From NCBI GenBank assembly GCA_017506865.1, contig JAFCMP010000246.1, positions 372,001 to 436,000 of the forward strand: a DNA stretch of 64,000 bases. Direction: 5' to 3'. The notes under the pieces were generated by a model. It was not told the DNA's origin and ran no database searches. It worked only from the letters and a program-made list of their open reading frames with translations. Source of the DNA: Tribonema minus (lineage: Eukaryota > Sar > Xanthophyceae > Tribonematales > Tribonemataceae). The translations under genes and the position numbers were made by a program. Of the stretch, positions 24,105 to 35,000 are shown in pieces (the first letter of the stretch is position 1; the number at the start of each line of letters is the position of its first letter).

Positions 24105-24943
24105 GAGAGTCAATTGAACTCCGTCCTACTGCACAGCCTCCTCCCTCGACGCCAGCATGATTCGGGGTGCAGTCTTGTTGGCGGCGGTTGTCAGGCCCGC
24201 TGCCAGCGCTTGCGTCCGTGACTGCAGCGCACACATAACGGCCGTTCACGTTTGCATGGCGTGGCAGAGCATCTCGACAAAGTGCACAACCCAACTGCAC
24301 ACACTGCAAAGTAGTGCAGTGGCGATGTTGGAATCAGCATTTGTTTATAAATATACATTGTGTGCTGTTCGTGTGTGTCGGTGCTAGCTGCACGGACAAT
24401 ACCGTCACGTGCCTCATTAGGCCGGGTGAACAAAGATTGCAAACAGTAAAACAGCACTGGGACACTAAAACACCTAGGCACCAGGCCTTATTCGGGTACA
24501 CGGGTACAACAGTGCCCCCCCCCACTGGGCACGAAAGTGTCTTGTGCACGCAAGAAATACCAGCGCCGTCGCCGTGTCACTGTTTTCTTTTTCACTTCAC
24601 GATGCTTTCACGGGAATGTGCTGTTTGCGTCCTGAAAGAGGAGGGAGCAATGAGGTTCGTGGATGATTCGGCTGTGGAGCACACGCACCACCGCCAGAAT
24701 AAACTATGAATCCACTACAGCTGCTCTCGAGGCTGTCGTTGTGGGAACTGATGCTGCTAGGTAGCGACAGTTGTGTTGGGATATTGGGCAGCAAATTGTT
24801 TGTGCTGAGACGTCGCCTGCGTTGCACTGAGCGCAGATCACACCCAAGCCAGGTGAAAGAGTAGATTTCTTACCTGCTTTGTGTCACCATGTGACGTGCT
24901 GTCACCGGCTACCCTGTGTGTGCGAGACGAGCTTGCCGCTGCC

Positions 24944-24983
<40 letters not shown>

Positions 24984-25313
24984 CTCGCACCTGCTGCATG
25001 CACACCTTGCATGCCTCTAAGAGAGGCAGTCTGGAAACCTCTCTTCAACGGCTGAGCGCAGAGGTCGGGGTCATTGAAGAAACTCGGGTGATGATGACAC
25101 AAAGTAGTGGTATACGTAGTACAAGCAACGTGGAATGGAGATGAACCAGTTTACGAGACGACATCTTGAAACATTTCGGCGCAGGTCGCTCTGACTGCTG
25201 CGGCAGATGCAGATGTGAGTTGCTAAATAACCTAGAGAGCTGCTTCTTTCAGGAGCTGCTCGCTGCGTTCACGTCCTGTGACCACCACCGTCGTGTATAG
25301 TTGAAGGCCTCGC
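24105..25313. other. Intergenic stretch with a (GCT)n repeat
   Basis: About twelve GCT units lie at 24946-24981. No gene is supported. This interval is the shared upstream region of the divergent membrane-protein gene and the C2HC zinc-finger gene. Confidence 0.5.
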
Positions 25314-26901
25314 ATGGCGGGGCCCTGTCAGCCAAATGCGGTGTGGTGTACTCTTTGCGGAAAGCCCTTCTTCCCCGACAGCCTGCCCTTCCACTTGAAG
25401 GCGTGCCGAAAGAAGCCCGAGTATGTTCTACTGCCGTGCGAGTGGTGCGGCGTGCAGCTCATTGCTCGTGATCTGAAGGTATGGTAGTCCTGACACGGCG
25501 CACCTGCTGATAATGTTGTAGCGCTGCGGCGTGTTGAAGCTACTGCATCATATGGTGTGGCATGCAGTACTTGGCTGACGGCAGGACATCGACTGCACTG
25601 CAGTCACTGCAGAACTATGGCTAAATCATGCTCATGCTGCTGTTGTTGTTGATTGCAACATCATCAGCAACATCTTCAGATTTTTTGAGTGAGAACGTGT
25701 AGATGGCGTGTCTGCAACAATGAAATGGGAGAGTGGTATGCTCAGTGCAACGCATGTTGTGGCAAGGGAGCAAATCAACCATGCCAATTACGCAACTGCC
25801 AAACGGTTCAACAACACACAGCTGTGGTGATGCGTGACACCACACTGGCTTTATCTCTCCAGCAGTGCCAGCAAAGGATTATGGTGCACACACACAAACA
25901 AGAAGCCGCTGTGTTTGCGATAACCTGCAGGCTGGACTGGACGGACAGGCGCCATTATCATGTCCAAGGCCACACAAGAACTCGTGACCGCGAGCACTCG
26001 TACAGCTGTCGCCATGCATATTGCGAATAGCCAGGCCCCCACGCCCATGTCTTGGTGACATTAAGCATGCGGCTCGCATTCACACAGACATCTGCAAGCC
26101 ACCAACCTTGTGTCCGCAGATGCGCGTGCCGCTTAACGAACCACATCACCCTGTCTTCACCATCGCAAACTGCAGCCGCACTTGCGCTACTGCGCGGTGG
26201 CAAAGGAGTGGAGCGTGCTGTGCGGCGCAGCTCGTCCGCAATCCGCAGAGACCCTCCGGACAGCGCACAACGGGGCCACACGCACAGCTGACGCGCGCCG
26301 CCTGCTGCACGACAAAGCCCGGCCGCGCGACAACGCAAGCACTACTTCTCAGACGCGCAGCCAGGGCCTGGCTGCAGACCTGCAGCGCCACGCCGCAGAC
26401 GCAGCATACACCGCCAAACTTCCTGAGGGCGCTGTGTGCGGAGCGTCACAGCCCTGGGAAGAACCGCAACAAACGCCGCGCGGAGACGACGGCGGCGGCG
26501 GCGGCGACGGGCGAATCGCATGCGCCGTCTGCGGCCGCAAATTCGCGCCCGCACGCGCGGAGCGGCATGAGCGCGTCTGCCGCGTGCGCGTAGCGCGGGG
26601 GCAGCGCACGCCGTTCTGCTCGCGGCGCCAGCGGCTCGCGGGGCTGACGTCGTGGGGGATCGCCGGCCTCGTGCGCGGCGTGTTTGGCGGGCAGCAGCAA
26701 CGCCACGTTGCGGGAGGCGGCAAGCGCGCCAGCGTGCCGCAGCTGGCGCCGCTGCCGCGGGGCGCCGTTGCGGACTGCAGCGCTCAGCCAGCCGGCGGCA
26801 GCTGCGCGGCGGCCCTTGGCGCAGGGGAGAGAAGGTGTGTTATTGTGTTTCTCGATGTATGTAGTCCTTCGCCTGTGCGAAGTCGGGTGTGTGCGGCTTA
26901 A
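25314..26901 (+). CDS. C2HC (ZC2HC1-type) zinc-finger protein with three fingers, 2 exons
   Basis: Exon 1 (25314-25478) has the first finger CTLCGKPFFPDSLPFHLKAC (C-x2-C-x11-H-x3-C) at residues 12-31 and the opening CEWCGVQLIARDLK of the second. Exon 2 (26176-26901) begins PHLRYC, which completes the second finger with exactly the same x11/x3 spacing across the intron, in phase 0. This strongly supports the splice choice. A third finger, CAVCGRKFAPARAERHERVC, follows about 115 residues into exon 2, after a low-complexity linker with poly-Gly. The product is about 296 residues if it ends at the in-frame stop at 26899-26901. A GAAGgtgtgt donor at 26834 could instead lead to a further exon. C2HC fingers of this type bind zinc; the protein's partner is unknown. 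Confidence 0.83.
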
Positions 26902-29379
26902 CGCTGGACTGCGCTAGATGAGGACAGACGTCGCAGCACATGCAGCTGCCGTGTTGGGGGCACCAACGTTTGAACGCATGTTGGTTGTGCCGCACCGCGA
27001 AAAGGCTTTTGTCTGTGAAAAATGCTTGGCTGTGAAGCTGACAGCCTGGCGCTAAAGCTCTCGTTGACGCACAGTATGAACTCGTGCTGCTGCAGCGATT
27101 GCAAGCCGCTGCAGAGCTGGGTGAGTTTGCATGCATGTGGACAGAGATGCTCCGAAGTACTTGATTGCTCGGCAAGTCTGGGTGGTATGTGCTGTGGTGC
27201 TGCTGAAGTTGAAATTGAAGCTCAGTGTCAGTCAAGACGCAATCTAGACATGTCCGCTGCTGATCACACCCTCATGCAATGTTGCCTTGTGGCACATTGT
27301 GGGGACATGAGTATCAAGGCTGCTGCCAGGCCTGGTGCTGATGAATGAACGCCTTGGCTGCCATGCTCCTCGCAGGCACAGGCTTGTACCCGACAGTGCA
27401 CATTACATCAGGGAGAGGGCGAGGTCGCTGTCGCCGCCGCGCACACATGCGATGGCGCCAGCGTTCCATGAAACCAGTAACAAGCACAGCACAGGCTTGC
27501 CGAGCCTGGGCAGTACATACAATGGCATGGCCCACAGCGCCAGTAGTACGGCCATTCGTTGCAGCACTCCGTGCAGGTCGCCATGCAGCAGAGCTGCGGC
27601 TCTGGCGCCTATTACAAAGAGCGTGCATGTTGACCATAGTGTTGTTGGGTGCAGGGAGCAGGGTGCCATCCTGTCGTAGCCCGGCTGTATGCAGTTGCTA
27701 TGAGCGCACAACCAAAGAGTGCGCACATGTGGACGTCATACATCAGCTGATTGTACTCAGCCTGCAGTTGACAACATTGGCTGGCATATGACGACATGAG
27801 AATTTTTGCTCAATGTATACCAATGGGGCGGTTTGGCACCTTGTGCCCAGGTATGTATGTGCACTGAGTGCTTTTGAAACAGAAGTCTTGGCAACATTCT
27901 GGTTCGCAGTCTTCGTCAACACGTCCGTTGCACACAATGTTGTCAGTGTTTTCCTCTCTATGTTCAAGTGTCCACCTGAGGATGGTCAACGTTGCACATC
28001 TGCAGCATGTATGACTGAATCGACCCCCAAAAGCCCACGCCTCCACGCGGTGGGGGGAGATGACATGGTTGCGGGATGTTTGCAGTAGTGCACAATGGCG
28101 GCAGCGGCGGCGGTGGTGGCAGGAGGGGGTGTCGGTCCGCACTGCACGGCTGGAGCGACGCAGCAGGCACGTCGCCTTTGCATCCCCGCCGTTTGAACTT
28201 AGAAGAACCATTGGCATATGACCACATGCTTCACTTGTGTCAACACATAGGTACCAGACGGGGGTATGTCCAGGTATGTGCTGCACCGGGTTCTTCTGAA
28301 ACAGAAGTTTTGGCGACATTCTGGTTTGCAGTCTTCGTCAACACAACTGCTGCACACAATTTTGTCAGTGTTTTTCTCTGTATGTTGAGTGTCTACATGA
28401 GGATGGACCATGTTGCACATCTGCACTTGAACCAAAGCCCCCGCCGGGGGGGCGATGGAGGTAGTGGAGAGTTCGCAGTAGCGTTCAATTCTGGCAGCGG
28501 CGGCGATGGCGGCAGGAGGGCAGCGGCAGTCCGCACGGCTGACGATGGCAACTTGCAGAAGGCGCGTCACTTGTGCCTCCCACCGTTTGAACTTTCCGAT
28601 TCTCGAAATTTTGATCGCAAGCTCTGCACGCGCATGATAGCAAACAGGGCATGTCGACCCAGACGCCTGCGGAGTCGAGTCGGAGGCTGGGCAGCAGCTG
28701 CAGCAATTACATTGCACCAAGCTGCAGCTGCGGAGGAGCAGCCTCAGTGGCACGTCCAACAGGCGCAAAACCTTGTTGAGACTGCATGCCCATTTATCCG
28801 CAGCAACTACAGATGCGATCGCGAGACTGTGCGTGAAAAATGGCGCAGCTGCTGCTCCGACGATACCTGCCGCCATTCGGCAGAGTGCGGCGACGGAAAG
28901 CTGAGGCCAGGTATCTCCAGCAGTAAACAAATGCATGGCGGCTTTGCCTTCGGAACACTTGCTGCACTTGTTGCGGTGCCACACACGAGCGCAAACGGAA
29001 AGCGCCTTGTCACGCAATCTACAAATCCGCCGTGCCAGCTTGCGACGCAGTCACTTTCCAATCTGGGACGTATACAGGTCGTACTCGAGAAAGTTCAAGC
29101 GAGCAGAGAGCAAAGGGGCTGTGCTATTGCACCAGCTGCGTCAATCAGCAGCCGTTTAGCCTCTGCAGCCCTCCGGCTCGCCCTTCATGCTCCTGCAGAC
29201 CGAGGTTCATGGTTGCGTGTTTGGTGTGTGCGGTAGAGGCATGGTGATGCCTCGAAAGCTCTACCCAAACCGTACACAGCAAGACAGCTTGAGTACTGCA
29301 TCCGTTGTGCGCGCTTCAACTCCCTCTGCGCGCCCTGGTCCACTAACTCACGCCCCCCTCACTCGTGTGCGCTGCGCAG
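26902..29379. other. Stretch without a supported gene; probably upstream of, or early introns of, the PC-esterase gene
   Basis: The 5' exons of the PC-esterase gene should lie here or be missing. I could not place them. A diverged duplication at about 27850-28600 fills part of it. A TTGAAGTT-like word is at 27204-27220. Confidence 0.4.
27850..28600. repeat. Two diverged tandem copies of a block of about 340 bp
   Basis: Copy 1 (about 27870-28205) and copy 2 (about 28290-28600) share, in order, GAAACAGAAGTCTTGGCAAC, GCAGTCTTCGTCAACAC, TTGTCAGTGTTTT, a GGCAGCGGCGGCG block and a GCCGTTTGAACTT-like end. On the plus strand both encode ETEVLATFWFAVFVNT, and on the minus strand both encode a Cys-rich DEDC-x-PEC peptide. 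Which strand, if either, is coding cannot be decided. Confidence 0.75.
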
Positions 29380-30870
29380 GCACCGCCCTGCTCGCGGTCG
29401 GCAACTCGCACATGCGCGAGACGCTGCAGGCCATCGTCTGCGCGAACCTGGACTCTCTCGAGAGCATCTCCTTCCAGGCCAACGTCACAGCAGAGGCCAA
29501 TGCGGCAATTATGGCGGGGGGCGCCCTGCCCCCGCTGACTACCTGGACCTATAATCACGCCACTGGTGAGCCTGTGCAGGTGGCGAAGTTCAAGTGTGGT
29601 ATGCGGTGCGCAGCGCTCAGCAAAGCATTATTTGACACCTGGAAGGGCGTGGCGAGTGTTTTGACCGCGCAGGTGTGCAATGCTGTCTGCGCCGGCTGTC
29701 AGAGACGAGGACTCACACAAAGACATTTCTATATGGCATATGGAAGGCGCATGTATACTCGTGATATAATGAGCACAGGTTGTGAGACAGGGCTATTCCG
29801 TGCTGCCGTCACGGTGATGCCACCCCGCTCCCAATGTACCCGCGCTGTGGCGCGCCGTGTGGCATCGCACCATCACCGCGTGCAGTCGATTGCGCAGCAC
29901 CCGCCCCTCGCACCACCTCTCGTCACCGCCACTATGCACAGCAGTCATCCCCCCCCCCCCTCTCTCCGCAGGCGCTGTGCTAGACGCAGACGGCGACGCG
30001 CGCGACAAAGCGCCCCCCGACGACGTTGCCGTGTACGCATTCGCCAGCGGCGCGCGCCTCTACACGCTCATCAACACGCCGCTGCAGCTGACGCCCGCCG
30101 CGGCGGCGCCGCCGGCGGAGACCCCCGTTGGACTGGCCGCGGCGGCGCGGCACCTGGGTTTCGCGCTCGGCGATCTCAGCGCGCTGCTGGTGAACAGGGG
30201 CAACTACCGCCGCTGGGCGCACCGGCTCTGGTGCGCAGGCGGCGGCGCTGCCGCGCGCCGCGCCGGCAGCAGCGGCAGCGGCGGCGGCAGCAGCAGCGGT
30301 GAGCGGCGAAGGGGCGGCGAGGATGACGGCGCCACCGGCGGCAACCGCCACGGCTGCCCTGCCGCAGGCGCTGGCAGCGGCGGTGGCGGCGGCGGCGCTG
30401 CACGCAGCGGCCGCAGCGGCACACACGGCGGCAGCTCTTCACGCGCTTCTGCCGGCGGCGGCGGCATGCCCGACAGGTGCAGCAGCGACGGCGGCGGCAG
30501 CGGCAGCGGCAGCGGCAGCAGCGAGGGGAGCGCGTGCGCGGCGCTGGCGGACGCCTCCCGCGAGGACGGCATGGTAGTTGACGTCGACGCGCTGCTGAGC
30601 GCTGCCGCGGCGGCGGGCTTCCGCGGCCGCGCGCTTGTGCTGCCGCGCGTCCTCGAAGGGCAGCTGGCGGCGGCGCCCATCGACGTCGCCGCCGCTGCCG
30701 CTGCGCTGCCGTTTGGGGTGGAGTACTGGGACTGGGGAGCGCTGTTGCAGGGGCGCATGTGCGCGTGCCCGGACTGCCGCGACGGCAGCGGGCACCAGTG
30801 CCTGCCGGGGCCCCCTGGCGATGCCGCGGGAGGCGTGCTGCGGCGGCTGTACAGCGCTGGCGACTCATGA
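29380..30870 (+). CDS. PC-esterase / TBL-like SGNH-type protein, last two exons visible
   Basis: Exons 29380-29565 and 29972-30870 join in phase 1 at GT-AG junctions and run to the TGA at 30868. The first begins with TALLAVGNSHMRE, which resembles the GDS-x-x-R nucleophile motif of PC-esterase/trichome-birefringence-like proteins with Asn in place of Asp. The C terminus has DGSGHQCLPGPPGD, matching the D-x-x-H-x-C-LPG block that supplies the catalytic Asp/His in TBL, PMR5 and related polysaccharide O-acetyltransferases. The middle is an expanded Gly/Ser linker. Such proteins act in the secretory pathway on glycans, and the N-terminal anchor expected upstream was not found. The family call rests on the two end motifs only. 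Confidence 0.6.
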
Positions 30871-32059
30871 GTGCAGGTCGTGAGTCGTACTCGCACCGAA
30901 GGCCGACCGTGTACACACTAGGTACAGTAGCGGGTAGTCGACTGTTGTTGCCTTATGGCAGCAAGGGGCCTGGGAAGGAACGTCTGTCTTGCTTTCCAGA
31001 CCCCTTCGGTTGCAGACAGCTTCTGAAGGCGTAGAGCGACAGGATGTCGCCAGGCATTGATGGCATTGTTCACGAGTTGCTGCGCAGGCAGTCAGCAGCA
31101 CGCCACCGATGTGCAGCGGGGACATTTGCCGACTCTTTGTTCATGGGTATGGTGAACCCTGTAGAAGTACTTGTTCTTCATGTATGATGTCTGTGCGCTC
31201 ACCTCGGCGCCACCAAAACTTGGACGCAAGCTGCAAACGCAGTGGCAGCGGTGGCTGGAATGGCCAGCCTCGATGTTGTTTCCAGCGCACTGCTCATGGC
31301 CGTGAGGTGCATTAGTGCGCCGTTGGCGGCTAGCAAACAAGCATATGCCAGAGTATGCCTATGCACACATGTACATCGAACCATGTCGCATGGCATGTGA
31401 GAGCTTGCCGTTTGTTTGCGTTGTGCCACACAATCACCGCAGCATGTGTCGCGCATGCTACGAGAGGCGCAAAAGTGCGCTGAAGAGCTCGACTCAATGG
31501 CAGGTCGCATGGCAAAAATTCGGAGAATGCCTTCCATTTTGACCTTGTTTGGCCTGCATGCATGGTCGGGTTTTAAATGCCGCTACACACGCGCATGTCA
31601 GCGGCAGGACGGAAGCATTGACCCAAAGCAACGCCCTGGCAAACATGGCTTCCTTTTTGACTTTATTTGTGCCCGCCACGCCCACGCACGCAAGGCACCA
31701 CTGCTGTAATAACGATAGCAAACGGGCACGCTGCGAATGCGTGCAGGACGCAGCAGCCCCTTTGCGCGTCCGGCGCGGCGCGGCCGTCTGTCAGGCAACG
31801 GGAAACGTAGCACGCTCGGGGTGCGCTGTGTGTGCGCTGCTGCAGCCGCCGATTGCGGCGCGCAGCGGCACAGCAGCGCAGTCAGGTTTTGTGCACCATA
31901 AACATCATTCCCAGAGACTCGACCCCTCCCCCACCCCCCCCCCCCTTCGACGTCACTGCATAACCCTGTGGGGCCTGTGAAACTCTCAGCCGCCCCCACC
32001 CACCCCCCTATCGTGTGCCTTACTCGAAAGAACTGCTTTGTAGCCATCTACTACCGGGC
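30871..32059. other. Convergent intergenic region without a supported gene
   Basis: It lies between the stop codons of the PC-esterase-like gene (+) and RCC2 (-). No coding signal or clear polyadenylation motif stands out. A C run is at about 31930-31946. Confidence 0.5.
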
Positions 32060-35000
32060 CTATGCTGGGTACTTGGGGAGCTTCTTGATCATTGCTTTGT
32101 CATCGTCCTTGGTGTCATCGATCAGCAAAACTGAGTGCGCCAGGCCCATGGCGACGCCGGTGACAGTGAGGCCCTCCAGCGCGTCCACTGCAGCAGCGCT
32201 CAACAGCAGCGCAGCGGGCACGTGGCAGCATGAGATCAACAGCGACACGGTGCGCACGTAGTAGCATGAGACGGTGGGCAATATCAGTAGCTTGGCACTG
32301 CCAGCTGACGTAGGTCTGTGAACATGTAGCTGTGTAGGCAAGTAGGTATGCATGCGCAGACGCACTTCAAATGGAAGTATCACAGACTATACAGCAGTTC
32401 GATACCACCACGACGGCCGCTCAGTAGTGGCGCATGCGGTAGCGATGCCCAGTGAAAAATACACATGACTCGCATGGTGCACTCTCGCTTGTCAAACGCG
32501 CACAGCGCTGGTATGTTCAATAGCACAGCACAAGTGTCAAACAACAATGCGTACTTTAACAATAAGTACGACCGCCAGCAGCACTTTATGCAGAGCAGCA
32601 GGCGGGATGCGCATGGGAAACCAGATGTGCGCAGTTGATTGCGCAAATTGCAGCAGCAGCACTCACAGATTTTTGGCTTGCGAGATGTCTTGGGTATGTC
32701 TTCGCCTTCTCCATACCCCAGCTCCCCTGCAGTGGCGGCACGATGCCCGCATTGCAGTGTGAGACACGTCGTAACACCGCATGCATATGGTGCAGCCTGC
32801 CTCCTCGTTTGCTCACTACAACTGGGGGTACGTACAGTATGACGTGCAGCACTTGCATCAACAACCGCATGCCGATTCACCGTCGTCTGCCCCAGGGCAC
32901 TGGTGCAAAGATGAACACGGCAGCTAGCGCCTGGACATACTCCCCGCAACGCGCATCGCAGCTTGCGTACACATCCACTTCTGCCAGCACACGTCTTGCG
33001 TTGGTCTTCTGTTGCACTGGTCACCTTGATGTCTGCCTCCGGCGACAGGCTTGCCAGCTACAGCTCTCGGTGAGGCGTCAAAACGAGTCTGCGCTGCCAA
33101 GCGCCATTTGAGAGCTCATGCATACAAGAACGCAGTAGCCAGGCGAGTCGACTTGAAGAAAATGGAGGCCCATAAGACCCCGCCCCCGAATTCAGGTAGT
33201 GAGCTGCTGAGCATCAGCAGCGATTGTGCCCCGCCGCCGACCGCAGGGAGCCCCTCCCTGAAACTACTACTTACAACGCGTGGCAACGTGCGCTTGCAGA
33301 TGCACACACGGCGGCGCTTTCTGAGTGCGAGCGCTGCCATTGCGCACTTGAAGTGAGGGGAGGTGACGCACCTGCGATGGCCTGCCCCCAGCTGACGGCG
33401 CTCGACTCCGCGCCGACCATGATGCACTGGCTGCTCGCTGCCATGCACCTGCGCAAACGAGCAACCAGAGGCGGCTGAGCAGTACACACAGCACCACTAT
33501 TGGTTGCTTCAAATGGAGTGTCGCCTTCGAGCTGTGGCCGGTGCACCGCGCGAGCACGCGTGAGCATCGCGCCAAATCCAGGTGTTTTCCTGCACTAAAG
33601 AGCGTGGAGTCATTGAGGAATATACGCAAGTGCGGCATTGATGAGTCGGACGACGCACTTGCAGTTCAGTGAGCCCACCTACATTGTGATCGCGGGCGGT
33701 GTAGTGCACTGTACTCTGGATGGTGTCCGCAGTGGTTTCAAGTGCTGTACTCTAGTTGCTTCGGCTTGAGGGGCAGAAACCATATCATGCACCCCTAAGT
33801 ATGCAACGCATTAAGCCCCCATTGAGCCTGTGCACGCCTTCCCTCTGAGCTGCTGGAATACATGAACCTGGTGTTATTGTATTGCTAATCACTACATTCA
33901 AGCGCCGCATGCGTACCTGCAGCTCCAGTTTCCGAGATCTTCAACGATCTTCGGATACATCGTAGCCTTATGCCAAAGGGGCAAGAAAAAACGCAAAAAC
34001 AAACACTGATGTCAGTGCCAGTCTGCAAATCTGCTCAAACGTTTGCACAGGCGCGCGAACTCCTGCGTAGCGTAATATGACACAGTACTGCTACGCAGCG
34101 AAGGCGGCCAGCGCTGTGATCGAGAACGAAGGCCTTTCCCTCGTCGGTGCTACCTGGGTGACAAACTACTCCCAAGATGGCATGGAGAGGCTGCTGCTCG
34201 GCAGGCCTCCAACGACGACGCAGCGTTACACCCCGCCACCACCTTCCACAACCTACGTTGACTCGCGCCTCATCTCCTACACCCTAGGGAGCGACAATGG
34301 CGACAAGAAACTCATCGAGGTAAGGCCAGGGCCTCTCCGTGCCGTCTTCGGAGTAGACTCGGGCAGGCATATGGCTTTACCTTAATGAGAATCTGGTGTA
34401 CAATACAAGGCCCGACTCAACGTCCCTCCGCAACTTCAGGCTGTAGGGCCTGCCTATCACGCGCTTCATCATTCTCGATCACTGCGCTGGCCGCCTTCGT
34501 TCTTCATACTTCTTGTAGGCTACGCAGGAGCAGGTGGCGCCCAGGTCAATGCCAACGCTAACGCGCCCGGCGAATGCGGCTCATGTGCTGAGTGCGCCGC
34601 GTTATGCAGCGACGCTCGCGCGGCTGTGGCCGAACCAGGTACGCTAACGCTGTCACGAGCTCGCGCTTGCTACACACGGCAGTGCGAAGAACGCATGTAC
34701 TTGGAAGTGTACTGTGCCCGGGAAAGGTGTGACTGGGCATTACTGTACCGGGAAGGCGGCGCAGGTGGGGCGGCGCTGGCACTGAATGTCATGTCAACTT
34801 CAAAACAACACTTGAAGTAGATATTACGCTTGCCGGCCACGTCCAGGTAGGCATCCATAGCTAGGGGGCGGGTGTTCTGGCTTCCAGCGATGCTCGCACG
34901 CGCTGATGATGCCAAGCTTTGCGATTGCTTGCGCATGTCTGGATGCATGCCAAGTACCTTCATCGTGCAAAACTGATTTCCGCAAATGATCACCACTTGA

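Noticed and set aside
26950..27056. A third exon of the zinc-finger gene containing VCEKC
   Set aside because: No acceptor gives the needed phase with the 26834 donor, and reading through to the stop at 26901 is simpler.
28076..29236. 386-codon plus-strand open frame upstream of the PC-esterase exons
   Set aside because: It runs through the diverged tandem duplication and shows no domain; composition shifts along its length suggest chance openness.
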